Positions 47,340 to 56,997 of a DNA stretch of 64,000 nucleotides are shown piece by piece. The notes beneath the pieces were generated by a model. That model searched no databases. It saw only the letters and a list, made by a program, of their open reading frames with translations, and was not told the DNA's origin. The translations under genes were made by a program, and so were the position numbers. Source of the DNA: JALORV01 sp963707445. Lineage in GTDB: Bacteria > Pseudomonadota > Gammaproteobacteria > Burkholderiales > Burkholderiaceae_F. The first letter of the stretch is position 1. Every line of letters starts with the position of its first letter. The stretch spans positions 1-64,000 of the forward strand of contig CAVPPW010000004.1 in assembly GCA_963707445.1 (NCBI GenBank), given 5' to 3'.

Positions 47340-48113
47340 CTATTGGCGCGCAGCCGCTTTCACGGTGGGCCACTGCCTGCGGCTGATCGGCAGGCGCTCG
47401 GGCACGTCCTTCAGCAACACTTCCCAGTGGCCTTCGGAGGACTCGCCGTCGTCGTCGACGCTGCCGCGCACGCGCTGGAATCCCAGGATCGATTTTCGCG
47501 CAACCAGCGCATTGCGATGGATGCGCACGAAGCGCTCGCCGAATTCGCTTTCGAGCGAGGTGAGCGATTCCTCGGTCAGGTGTTCGCGGGCCACAGTACG
47601 AATCGTCACGTACTTCAGCTCGGCCCGGAGGTAGACGATGTCGTCGACCGGCACCAGGATCATGCGCCCGCGCTCCGACACGGTGACGTGCGAACGCACG
47701 GAACCGATGGTCTTCGCGAGGTCCTCGATGCGCGGTTCGTGCGTGCGGAACCGCTCGGCCCGTGCGAGCGCCGCAACGAGCCGTTCCGCCCGCACCGGCT
47801 TCATCAGGTAATCGAGCGCACGCACCTCGAAGGCCTCGAGCGCATGCTCGTCGTACGCGGTGACGAAGATCACTGCCGGAGGATTGCTGCGCTGGGCGAG
47901 ATGGCGGGCGACCTCGATGCCGTTCATGTCCGGCATGTGGACGTCCAGCAGCACGACATCGGGATTCAGCCGGTCGACCTCCTCGAGTCCGCGGATGCCG
48001 CCGCCCGCTTCGCCGACGAGCTGCAGCGCAACCTGCTCGGAACAGTCGCGCAGCACCTGTCCCAGGCGCGCGCGCGCTGGCGGTTCATCGTCGACGATCA
48101 TCACGTTCAGCAT
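47340..48113 (-). CDS. LytTR response regulator (AlgR-like)
   Basis: A 257-residue regulator: receiver with phospho-acceptor Asp57 (DVVLLDVHMPD), VTAYDEHALEAF and YLMKPV; LytTR DNA-binding domain from ~150 (VDDIVYLRAELKYVTI, ERFVRIHRNALVARKSI). Together with the adjacent sensor and argH it matches the layout argH/algZ/algR of Pseudomonas, where AlgR controls alginate and pili; that function is not implied here. 10 bp after the sensor gene. Confidence 0.92.
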   Translation of the reverse strand: MLNVMIVDDEPPARARLGQVLRDCSEQVALQLVGEAGGGIRGLEEVDRLNPDVVLLDVHMPDMNGIEVARHLAQRSNPPAVIFVTAYDEHALEAFEVRALDYLMKPVRAERLVAALARAERFRTHEPRIEDLAKTIGSVRSHVTVSERGRMILVPVDDIVYLRAELKYVTIRTVAREHLTEESLTSLESEFGERFVRIHRNALVARKSILGFQRVRGSVDDDGESSEGHWEVLLKDVPERLPISRRQWPTVKAAARQ

Positions 48114-48123
48114 GACTTGGCCT

Positions 48124-49167
48124 TCAGGCGCGCTTCTCGACCGGCAAGGTCATCGTCAGTTCGAAGCGGTTGCGCCTGACTTGCGTTTCGACTTTCGCTT
48201 CGAGGTCATAAATCAATGCCAGCCGTCCACGAATGTTGGCCAGCCCGATCTGATTGCCTTCGCGCTCCGGGCGCTCGGGGGCAATCGGGTTGCTGACGAA
48301 CATCTCCAGCGTGAAGCCATGCTGTCGTACCCGAACGATGATGTCGGCACGGCCCGACAGCTTTTCCGCGCCGTAACGAATTGCGTTTTCTATCACCGGC
48401 TGCAGAAGCAACTGTGGCACTTTTGCCCGGGGGTGGTATGCCCCGATTTGCCAGTCAACGGCCAGCCTATTCCCGAGCCGGGTCTGTTCGATCTCCACAT
48501 AGTTGCGGCACAACTCGATTTCCTGCGCCAGCGGCACCAGCTTGCGCGTATCGGCCATCACGGCGCGGAACAGTTCAGCGATAGATTCGAGCATTCGCTC
48601 GGCCTTGGCTGGCTCCGTACGGATGATCGCGAGTACCGCGTTCAGACTGTTGAAGAGAAAGTGCGGGCGGATCCGCGACTGCAGCGCCTGGTATTTCGCT
48701 TCGGCCACCGCAGGTGAGAACGCGCGCTCGCGCAGTTCGTAGTAGTGCTGCACGCCGGCGCCGAGCGCGCCGCCCGCGAGCGCGTGCCCAAGCGGCATCC
48801 ACGGTCCGGCATCGACCCGCAGCATCAGCGTGAAGACATAGGTGACGAGCGCCGCCGTCGTCCAGGCGACCACGCGCTGCAACGGCGCATCCAGCGGCGG
48901 CAATCCACGCCGCTCGGCGCACCAGAGCATCAGTGTTGTCAGCGTCGCCGGGGCCGCAAGCGACGTGATGTGCAGAAACCCGGCGACCGCATCGGCCGGA
49001 TTCGCAGCGTCCGCGACGGCCGCGGTCAGCGACAGGGCGACCACGATGCCGATCACCCGCAGCAGCACCCCCATGTTGCAGCCGTCCGGGATGACCCGGC
49101 GCGGTGTCGGCACAGCGGTCTCGGCGCGGGCCAGCGGTCCTTTGATCTCCGGTGGCGACGGCTTCAC
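48124..49167 (-). CDS. LytS-family sensor histidine kinase (AlgZ/FimS-like)
   Basis: A 347-residue membrane kinase. Hydrophobic segments at ~34-52, 62-82, 100-117 and ~125-140 precede the kinase domain. Phospho-acceptor His169 in IRPHFLFNSLNAVLAI, N box VIENAIRYGAEKL, glycine loop QIGLANIRGRL. The G1 box is reduced (EMFVSNPIAP), as in several AlgZ-type kinases. An internal ATG (residue 32) is an alternative start. Divergent from argH. Confidence 0.9.
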   Translation of the reverse strand: MKPSPPEIKGPLARAETAVPTPRRVIPDGCNMGVLLRVIGIVVALSLTAAVADAANPADAVAGFLHITSLAAPATLTTLMLWCAERRGLPPLDAPLQRVVAWTTAALVTYVFTLMLRVDAGPWMPLGHALAGGALGAGVQHYYELRERAFSPAVAEAKYQALQSRIRPHFLFNSLNAVLAIIRTEPAKAERMLESIAELFRAVMADTRKLVPLAQEIELCRNYVEIEQTRLGNRLAVDWQIGAYHPRAKVPQLLLQPVIENAIRYGAEKLSGRADIIVRVRQHGFTLEMFVSNPIAPERPEREGNQIGLANIRGRLALIYDLEAKVETQVRRNRFELTMTLPVEKRA

Positions 49168-49247
49168 AAACCTATAATCGGCGACCGCTCACAGACGCGA
49201 TGGTGGTCCTCAGTTCGAGGCACAGCCGCCCTCCCCTCGAAACGATT

Positions 49248-50910
49248 ATGTCAGAGCACCCCACGAAACCGCCCGATCCACTGGGCTCGAAAAGCAGCGC
49301 TTGGTCCGGTCGTTTCGAGGAACCGGTGGCCGACTTTGTGCTGCGCTACACCGCGTCGGTGGAGTTCGACCACCGCCTGGCCTTTGCGGATATCGAAGGG
49401 TCGCTTGCCCATGCCGCGATGCTGGCGCGCGCGAAGATCATCTCCAAGGATGATCTCGCAGCGATCGAGCGTGGCTTGGCGCAGATCCGGTCGGATATCG
49501 AAGCTGGCGAGTTCCCGTGGAAACTCGAGCTCGAGGATGTGCACCTCAACATCGAGAAGCGGCTGACCGATCTCGTCGGCGACGCCGGCAAGCGGCTGCA
49601 CACTGGCCGCTCGCGCAACGACCAGGTGGCCACCGACCTGCGCCTGTGGCTGCGCGGCGAGATCGATCGCATCGTCGCCGCACTGCGCGCGCTGCAAAGT
49701 GAACTCGTCGCACAGGCCGAGCGCCATGCGGACACCGTGATGCCGGGATTCACCCACCTGCAGGTCGCCCAGCCCGTGACCTTCGGCCACCATCTGCTGG
49801 CCTACGTCGAGATGTTCGAGCGCGACCGCGAGCGAATGCTCGACGCGCGCCGCCGCGTCAATCGGCTACCGCTGGGGGCGGCTGCGCTGGCCGGCACCAC
49901 CTTCGCGATCGATCGCGCATTCGTGGCGCAGCGACTCGGGATTCGAGGCCATCGCCGAGAATTCGCTCGACGCCGTCAGCGATCGCGACTTTGCGATCGA
50001 GTTCGCCGCCGCCGCCGCGCTGCTGATGGTGCATATCTCGCGGCTCGCCGAGGAACTGGTGCTGTGGATGAGTCCGCGCTATGGCTTCGTCCGGCTGCCC
50101 GACCGCTTCACCACCGGCTCGTCGATCATGCCGCAGAAGAAGAATCCGGACGTGCCGGAACTCGCGCGCGGCAAGAGCGGGCGCGTGGTCGGGCACCTGG
50201 TCGCGCTGCTGACGCTGATGAAGGGCCAGCCGCTCGCCTACAACAAGGACAACCAGGAAGACAAAGAGCCGCTGTTCGACACGGTGGATACCGTGCTCGA
50301 TACGCTGCGGGCCTTCGTCGAGATGGTCCCGGGCATCGAAGCCGATCCGGCTGCGATGCGGCGTGCGGCGGCAGAAGGTCACTCGACCGCGACCGACCTC
50401 GCCGATTATCTGGTTCGGCGCGGCGTCCCGTTCCGGGAAGCCCACGAAGCGGTCGCGCGCGCGGTCAAGCTGGCTGCGACCCGCGGCGTCGAACTGACGG
50501 AACTGCCACTGCGCGAGCTGCAGACGCTGTGCCGCAGTGCGGCGACGACGTATGGCAGCGTGCTGACCGTGGAAGGCTCGGTCGCGGCCCGCGACCACCT
50601 TGGCGGAACTGCACCGCGTCAGGTCCGCCAGCAGATTGAGGCGTGGAACCAGCGTCTCGCCGCACCCACTGCGCCCGCAGCGCGTCGGCGACGGTGCAAC
50701 TTCGTGAGGCCATTTGCTGCGCTGAGCCTTCGCCAGCGACACCGTGCAGGCTTGGGGCACGCCCACTGCCGTCTGACCGATACTGCTGGCCTGCCCGCTC
50801 AGTCCAACGGTATAGTCGCCCAGCCGCAAGAGGGGAGCGGCATTGCGCCGCACCGTTGCCACATGCCTGCAGGGCGCGACGCTCGCCGTCGCGCCCTTGC
50901 TTTGATCTGA
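49248..50910 (+). CDS. argH: Argininosuccinate lyase, frameshifted
   Basis: Last step of arginine synthesis: argininosuccinate to arginine and fumarate. SSAWSGRFEEPVADFVLRYTASVEFD opens it; HTGRSRNDQVATDLRLWLR and GFTHLQVAQPVTFGHHLLAY follow. One extra base near 49938 (CTCGGGATTCG) shifts the frame; the continuation FEAIAENSLDAVSDRDF leads to the fumarase signature GSSIMPQKKNPD. Homology stops around 50656 (QQIEAWNQRL), but this frame stays open to 50910, adding ~80 unmatched residues; another indel may hide the true stop. Start at 49248. Confidence 0.9.
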
Positions 50911-50921
50911 ACGGAGGTCTC

Positions 50922-51461
50922 GTGAACGCCCTGCTCAGAGTCTCCCGCGCTATCGACGGACTGAACGAGCGTCTCGGGCTCCTCGCCAACTGGATGGTCT
51001 TGATCGCGTGCCTGATCAGCGCCGGCAACGCGATGGTCCGCTATGCGTTCGATCTTTCCTCGAACGCCTGGCTCGAGGTGCAGTGGTATCTGTTCGCCGG
51101 CGTCGTGATGCTGGGCACTTCCTACACGTTGCGTCTCAACGAGCATGTGCGCGTCGACATCCTGTACACGCACCTGTCGGAACGCGGCAAGGAATGGCTC
51201 GACCTGCTCGGCGCGGTGCTGTTTCTGATCCCGTCGGCGCTGCTCATCGCGTGGCTTTCGTGGCCCTTTTTCCATGAGTCGTGGACGATCCAGGAATATT
51301 CCACCAATGCCGGTGGCCTGCTGCGCTGGCCGGTGAAGATCCTGATCCCACTCGGGTTCGTGCTGCTCGCGCTGCAGGCAGTCTCCGAGATCATCAAGCG
51401 CGCCGCCTCGCTGATCGGCGCCGCCCGCTACGAAACCCACTACGAGAAGCCGGTCCAATGA
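50922..51461 (+). CDS. TRAP transporter small permease (DctQ-like)
   Basis: A 179-residue membrane protein with four helices. Segments NWMVLIACLISAGNAMVRYAF, WLEVQWYLFAGVVMLGTSYTLRLNEHVRVDI (the family core) and PVKILIPLGFVLLALQAVSEIIK. The start is GTG at 50922 with GGAGG four bases upstream. It overlaps the large permease gene (ATGA). This subtype with a long DctM occurs with mannitol/chloroaromatic-type TRAP systems; the substrate is not deducible. Confidence 0.92.
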   Translation: MNALLRVSRAIDGLNERLGLLANWMVLIACLISAGNAMVRYAFDLSSNAWLEVQWYLFAGVVMLGTSYTLRLNEHVRVDILYTHLSERGKEWLDLLGAVLFLIPSALLIAWLSWPFFHESWTIQEYSTNAGGLLRWPVKILIPLGFVLLALQAVSEIIKRAASLIGAARYETHYEKPVQ

Positions 51462-53117
51462 TCACGCTTGCCATGATGCCGCCGCTGATGTTCGGCGGCC
51501 TGGTTCTGATCATGCTGATCGGCTATCCGGTCGCCTTCTCGCTCGCAACGCTGGGGCTGGCGTTCGGGTTTTTCTCGATCTACATGGGGTTCTTCGATTT
51601 CGCGTTCCTGCAGGCAATCCCCGGGCGCATCTTCGGCAGCATTCTGGCCAACGAGCTGCTGCTCGCGATCCCGTTCTTCACGTTCATGGGTGCGATCCTC
51701 GAGAAATGCGGGCTGGCCGAAGACATGCTCGACTCGATGGGTCAGCTGTTCGGCCCGATTCGCGGCGGCCTCGGCTACTCGGTGATCATCGTCGGCTTCA
51801 TCCTCGGCGCGATCACCGGCGACGGTGGCGGCGCAGGTGATCGCGATGGCACTCATCTCGCTGCCGGTAATGATGCGGTACAAGTACAACATGCGCTACG
51901 CGACCGGCGTGCTCGCGGCGTCGGGGACGATCACGCAGCTGGTGCCGCCGTCGCTGGTGCTGATCGTGCTCGCCGACCAGCTCGGAAGGTCGGTTGGCGA
52001 CATGTATCTCGGCGCGTGGGGCCCGTCGCTGCTGCAGATACTGCTGTTCGCCCTGTTCACGTTCGCGATCAGCATATTCAAGCCGGAGTGGGTTCCGGCG
52101 GTCCCCAAGTCCGACCTCACGCTGCAAGGCTGGGCGCTCTGGAAGAAATGCCTGTGGGGCATCGTCCCGTCGGCAGTGCTGATCTTCCTGGTGCTGGGGA
52201 CATTGTTCATGGGCCTCGCCACGCCGACCGAGGCGGGCGCAATGGGAGCGGTCGGAGCGATCGTGATCGCCGTGCTGCGGCACCCAGAGCTTGGCCGCGC
52301 GGGCAAGCGGATCTTCTTCGTCGGCCTCATCGCGGCCGGCGTCGCCGCGATCATCGGCATCTATGCGTTCAAGTCGCTCCCGTTCAAGGTCGGGATCGCG
52401 GTCCTCTACCTCGCGATCGTCTACCTGACGCTGCGCGCTGCGCTGATTCCGGACCTGAGAGAGCTGATCAAGCGCGCGTACGAGTCGACGATGCGGCTGA
52501 CTGCGATGGTGATCTTCATCCTGATCGGTTCGACCTGCTTTTCGGTCGTGTTTCAGGGCGTCGACGGCGGTCGCTGGCTCGAACACCTGCTGACGGATCT
52601 TCCCGGCGGTATCTGGGGCTTCCTGCTGTTCGTCAACCTGTTCGTTTTCTTCATCGCGTTCTTCCTCGACTTCTTCGAGATCGTCTTCATCATCGTGCCG
52701 CTGCTTGCGCCGATCGCGAAGGTGGTGCTAGCTCCGGTGGTCGGCGAAGATGCGGCGCTGATCTGGTTCGGCGTGATGCTATGCGTCAACCTCCAGACCT
52801 CGTTCATGCACCCGCCGTTCGGCTTCGCGCTGTTCTACCTGCGCGGAGTCGCGCCCAAGGAAGTGAAGAGCTCGGACATCTACTGGGGCGCGATTCCCTG
52901 GGTGCTGCTGCAGTTGATCCTCGTGGCGCTTGTCATCGCGTTCCCGAAGCAGGTCACGATGTTGCTGGACAAGGCCGCTGACTACGATCTGGACAAGGTG
53001 AAGATCGAGATGCCGGTGCAGGAATCCCCGGATGAAGACGATCCGATGAAGGCCATGCAGCGCGAATCCGAGTACGAAGAAGTGACCGCGCACGCGACGC
53101 CACGCCGATTGCCGTAG
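51458..53117 (+). CDS. TRAP transporter large permease (DctM-like), frameshifted
   Basis: A ~550-residue permease, longer than standard DctM (~430): an extra pair of helices is inserted around 52290-52430 (IFFVGLIAAGVAAIIGIYAF, VGIAVLYLAIVYLTLRAALI). MPPLMFGGLVLIMLIGYPVAFSLATLGL opens it and ILANELLLAIPFFTFMGAILEKCGLAEDML is typical. One extra base in GGCGACGGTGG near 51825 shifts the frame; the continuation TVAAQVIAMALISLPVMMRY runs to 53117. The hydrophilic C-terminus is acidic. Overlaps dctQ by 4 bp. Confidence 0.9.
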
Positions 53118-53129
53118 GAGATCGCCTCG

Positions 53130-53573
53130 ATGTTCAAACGAATTCTGGTGCCCACGGACGGCTCGGAGCTTGCCGGCAAGGCGATCACGATGGCGATCGG
53201 GGTCGCGCGAACGCACGGAGCATCACTCGTCGCGCTGCATGTGTTTCCGCAACTTCCCGGTGCCCACTACAGCAGCGCTGCGCCTTTGCTGAAGCAATTG
53301 GAAGGCGATTACGAAAGACATCAGCGTGAGCAGGCCAGGGACATCTTGCACGGCGTGGCGAATGAGGCTGCGGCCGCCGGCGTCGCGGTAGAAGAAATCG
53401 TCGTCGAAAGCGAGGACGTCTACGCCCGGATCGTCGAAGCGGCGAAGCAATATAACTGCGACCTCATTTGCATGGCATCGCACGGCCGGCGCGGTGTGGC
53501 CGCGGTCGTGCTGGGCAGCGAAACGCACAAGGTGCTGATCCACACCCAGATTCCGGTGCTGGTGGTCCGCTGA
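53130..53573 (+). CDS. Universal stress protein (UspA family)
   Basis: A 147-residue protein with the USP fold. FKRILVPTDGSELAGKAITMAIGVA at the start and the ATP-binding motif MASHGRRGVAAVVLGSETHKVLIHTQIPVLVV (G-2x-G-9x-G-S/T) at the end. It follows the TRAP permease by 12 bp, a known pairing in which the Usp protein may regulate the transporter. Start at 53130. Confidence 0.93.
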   Translation: MFKRILVPTDGSELAGKAITMAIGVARTHGASLVALHVFPQLPGAHYSSAAPLLKQLEGDYERHQREQARDILHGVANEAAAAGVAVEEIVVESEDVYARIVEAAKQYNCDLICMASHGRRGVAAVVLGSETHKVLIHTQIPVLVVR

Positions 53574-53584
53574 CCACAAGCCCC

Positions 53585-53620
53585 AAGAAAAACGGCCCTG
53601 CGATGTGCCGCAGGGCCGTT
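53585..53620. terminator. Bidirectional terminator between usp and dctP-like genes
   Basis: AACGGCCCTGCG, loop ATGTGC, CGCAGGGCCGTT: a perfect 12-bp stem. A run of five T follows on the minus strand and TTTCGTT on the plus strand, serving two convergent genes. Confidence 0.88.
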
Positions 53621-53642
53621 TCGTTGTGTCAGTGCCCGCGAG

Positions 53643-54727
53643 CTACTTCTTGACGGACGCCATGAAGTCGTCGAATGAGTTCTCGGTGAACCGGAACCAT
53701 TGGATCATGTCGTTGCGGTGCGGGATCATCTGCTCGTAGACAGTCTTGAACTTCGCGTTCTTAGCCATGGTTTCCACGTACAACTCCTGCGCGGCCTTGT
53801 AGCAGGCATCCATGACGTCCTTGGGGAACGCCTTGAATTGGGTGCCGCTTGCCACTGAGGCGCTTCAGCGCGATCGGATTCTGCGCGTCGTACTTCGCGA
53901 GCATGTAGGTGTTCCCTTGCGCGCATGCTGCCTCGAAGATCGCCTGATATTCCTTAGGCAATTCGCTCCACGCCTTGATATTGGTGAACAGTGCAGCGCG
54001 GGGCCGCCTTCCCACCAGCCCGGGTAATAGTAGAACTTGGCGACCTTGTTGAAGCCGAGCTTTTCGTCGTCGTAGGTCCGATCCATTCGGCGGCGTCGAC
54101 CGTGCCCTTTTCCAGCGCCGGGTAGATCTCGCCACCTGCGATCTGCTGCGGAACGACACCCAGCTTGGTCAGCACCTGGCCCGCGAAGCCTCCGATACGG
54201 AACTTCAATCCCTGGAGGTCGGCGACCGTCTTGATCTCCTTGCGGAACCAGCCGCCCATCTGCGCGCCGGTGTTACCAGCACAGAATTGCATTGATGTTG
54301 TATTCCTTGTAGAAGTCATTCATCACCTTGGCGCCGCCGCTGATAGTCCACCAAGCGTCGAACTGACGGGCGTTGAGGCCGAACGGGATCGCAGTGCCCA
54401 TCGCGAACGTCGGGTCCTTGCCGACGATAGTAGTAACTCGCCGTGTGGCCGCACTGGACGGTGCCGTTCTGGACCGCGTCGGCGACCTGCAGCCCGGGGA
54501 CGATCTCACCGGACGCAAACACCTGGACGTCGAACTTGCCCCCGGTGGCCGCTGCACACGTCTTGGACACGACCTCGGCGGCACCGAAGATGGTGTCCAG
54601 GCTCTTCGGGAAGCTCGACGCGCAGCGCCACTTGACCGTGGGGCTGGCCTGTGCAAATGCCGGCGCCGTACCGGCGGCCAGTATGCCCGCCAACCCGGTG
54701 TGGCCGATGAAACGAACGACGTTGCAT
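53643..54727 (-). pseudogene. TRAP transporter substrate-binding protein (DctP-like), six frameshifts
   Basis: Periplasmic receptor for the TRAP system. Pieces in successive frames join into one protein: MQRRSF + IGHTGLAGILAAGTAPAFAQ (Tat-like start), FPKSLDTIFGAAEVVSK, ADAVQNGTVQCGHTASYYY + VGKDPTFAMGTAIPFGLNARQ, ILC + GNTGAQMGGWFRKEIK, AEWIGP + YDDEKLGFNKVAKFYYYPGWWEGGPALH + LFTNIKAWSELPKEY, KRL + VASGTQFKAFPKD. Indels lie near 54710 (+1), 54428 (+1), 54279 (+1), 54077 (-1), 53992 (-1) and 53858 (+1). Start at 54727 with AGGAGA upstream. The protein sequence is otherwise well conserved, so error is plausible, but the density is the highest here and true decay is possible. Confidence 0.8.
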
Positions 54728-54971
54728 GTAAGTCTCCTCGTTGGAGTTGTACTGTCGGAGCGGCAGGCTTCGCAGTGGCGGCCCGTAGCGGCGCCGGGCA
54801 TTGTATCGACTGCGCCTGCGACGGCAACGCCTCGGATTCGCGAAGCGTTGACGAGAAGCCTATCTCGGAGCTCTCCGATGGATCGCGTTGCGCAAAGAAG
54901 CGGGCGGATGCAGAGGCGGCGGCGAAGGACAAGCGGATGGCCGCCCGCGTCCGCAGCGCGCGATTCTAGCC

Positions 54972-56372
54972 TCAGCTTTTTGCGCCGACCGGGGCTAGAT
55001 CGAACCGCGGACACGACGTGCTGCGGCTCGGGCCGGCCAGGGTCATGCCGTCGATCAGCACCGAGCCGCTGATCTTGCTGCCGCGGATGACTTCGTCGGT
55101 GCCGACCGCGGCGATCCGCGTGAACATCTGCTTCAGGTTGCCGGCGATCGTGATTTCCTCGACCGGATAGCAGATCTGTCCGCCCTCGACCCAGAAGCCG
55201 CTGGCACCGCGCGAGTAGTCGCCAGTCACGTAGTTGACGCCCTGCCCGATCAGCTCGGTCACCAGCAGCCCCGTTCCCAACCGGCGCAGCATGACCTCGA
55301 AGTCGTCCTCGGCGTCGGTGTCGCTCGACCGCAGCGTCAGGTTGTACGAACCTCCCGCATTGCCGGTCGACTTCATGCCGAGCTTGCGCGCCGAATAGGT
55401 CGAGAGGAAATAGCCTTCCAGGCGCCCGTCCTTTACGACCATGCGCTGCATTCCACGTACGCCCTCTTCATCGAACGGACTGGACCCCGGTCCGCGCGGA
55501 AGATATGGATCCTCCTCGACACTGACATGCGGCGCAAAGACCCGCTCGCCGAGCGAATCGACGAGGAAAGAAGACTTGCGATACAGCGCTCCGCCGCTGG
55601 CGGCCTGCACGAAGTTGCCGAGCAGCCCGCAGGCGAGCGGCGCCTCGAACAGCACCGCACATTGGCGCGTCGCGAGCTTGCGCGCGCCCAGTCGGGCGAG
55701 CGCGCGGTGCGCCGCGTAGTCGCCGATCGCTTCCGGCGACGCCAGTTCGGCATGCAGACGTGTCGATGAATACCAGTCGTCGCGCTGCATGCCACTCGCA
55801 TCGCGTGCGATCGGCGACACCGAGATCGAGTGGCGCGAGTAGGGATAGCCGGCGAGAAAATCACGGGTGTTGGCGAGAACAAAATGACCCGACGACGTGT
55901 AGACGTTGGCGCCTTCCGAATTCACGACCTTGGGGCTGACGGCGAACGCCGCGGATTCGCAACGCTGCGCCAGCCGGATTGCTTCATCGGCGTCGAGCAG
56001 CCAGGGGTGAAACAGATCGACGTCGCGCGGACTCCGTTCGAGCGTGTCTTTGTCGGGCAGGCCCGCAGCATCGTCTTCTGCGGTGAAGCGTGCGATGTTG
56101 TGGGCCGCCTCGACCGCTTGCCGTACCGCGCCTTTGGCAAAATCCGACGTCGACGCGTGACCGCGGCGTTGGCCGAGGTACACGGTGACGCCCAGTCCCT
56201 TGTCACGTGTGTGCTCAATCGTCTCGACCTTGCGCTTGCGTACGGTGACCGACAGCCCGGTCGCTTCGCTGACCTCGCACGACGCGTCCGATGCGCCGAG
56301 CGATCGAGCCACGTTGAGTGCATCCTGCGCGAGATCGCGCAATCGGTCGTCGGAAATCGAGAAAACAGTCAT
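54972..56372 (-). CDS. pmbA: Metalloprotease PmbA/TldE
   Basis: A 466-residue TldD/PmbA family protein; with TldD it degrades or matures peptides such as microcin B17 and CcdA. Conserved parts: ASCEVSEATGLSVTVRKRKVETIEHTRDKGLGVTVYLGQRRGHAST near the N-terminus; FEAPLACGLLGNFVQAASGGALYRKSSFL; GQGVNYVTGDYSRGASGFWVEGGQI; ITIAGNLKQMFTRIAAVG. PmbA itself lacks the TldD metal site. Start at 56372 (MTVFSISDD). Divergent from yjgA, the usual neighbour. Confidence 0.95.
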   Translation of the reverse strand: MTVFSISDDRLRDLAQDALNVARSLGASDASCEVSEATGLSVTVRKRKVETIEHTRDKGLGVTVYLGQRRGHASTSDFAKGAVRQAVEAAHNIARFTAEDDAAGLPDKDTLERSPRDVDLFHPWLLDADEAIRLAQRCESAAFAVSPKVVNSEGANVYTSSGHFVLANTRDFLAGYPYSRHSISVSPIARDASGMQRDDWYSSTRLHAELASPEAIGDYAAHRALARLGARKLATRQCAVLFEAPLACGLLGNFVQAASGGALYRKSSFLVDSLGERVFAPHVSVEEDPYLPRGPGSSPFDEEGVRGMQRMVVKDGRLEGYFLSTYSARKLGMKSTGNAGGSYNLTLRSSDTDAEDDFEVMLRRLGTGLLVTELIGQGVNYVTGDYSRGASGFWVEGGQICYPVEEITIAGNLKQMFTRIAAVGTDEVIRGSKISGSVLIDGMTLAGPSRSTSCPRFDLAPVGAKS

Positions 56373-56454
56373 GCGATGAGGAAACCTCGATAGGAAAAGC
56401 AGCGAGCCACGGTCCGGTCGGTTCGCAGCAAGCGGCTGGGTATCATAAACAACG

Positions 56455-56997
56455 ATGAAGAGCGAGCCCCTTCCCGACGCCGACGCGGCTGGCAACGCGG
56501 CCACGTCCCCGCCGAGCAAGACGCAGCGCAAGAAGGACATGCACGCGCTGCAGGCGCTTGGTTCGGAACTGGTCCGCCTGCGACGCGATCAGCTGCAGCG
56601 CATCGATCTGCCGGACGAGCTGCGCGAGGCCGTCGAATTCGCGCATCGCGTCACGAGTCACGAAGGCCGTCGGCGCCACATGCAGTATTTGGGCAAGCTG
56701 ATGCGGCAGGTCGACGCTGAGGCGATCCGCGCCGCGATTTCGCGCGTCACCGGCGAATCGCGGGCGTCGGTTGCGCTGATGCACCTGGCAGAACGCTGGC
56801 GTGAGCGGTTGATCGCCGACGATGCGGCGCTGACCGAGTTCGTCGATGCACACCCCGCCGCCGACGTGCAGTGGCTGCGCGCGACGATCCGCGCGACGCG
56901 GCGCGAAAGCGCGATGCAGCAGGCACCGCGTCATGCGCGCGAGTTGTATCGATGGCTGCATGAACAGCTCGAGGACCCGACGACACATGAAAGCTGA
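56455..56997 (+). CDS. YjgA/DarP family ribosome-associated protein (DUF615)
   Basis: A 180-residue basic, helical protein. SKTQRKKDMHALQALGSELVRL, RRHMQYLGKLMRQVDAEAI and HPAADVQWLRATIRATRRE are family signatures. DarP/YjgA assists maturation of the 50S ribosomal subunit in E. coli. The end overlaps the mog gene by 11 bp. Divergent from pmbA, an arrangement conserved in many proteobacteria. Confidence 0.94.
   Translation: MKSEPLPDADAAGNAATSPPSKTQRKKDMHALQALGSELVRLRRDQLQRIDLPDELREAVEFAHRVTSHEGRRRHMQYLGKLMRQVDAEAIRAAISRVTGESRASVALMHLAERWRERLIADDAALTEFVDAHPAADVQWLRATIRATRRESAMQQAPRHARELYRWLHEQLEDPTTHES

Noticed and set aside
51815..51840. Programmed frameshift in dctM
   Set aside because: No slippery heptamer or downstream structure; same +1 type as many other breaks, so error is simpler.
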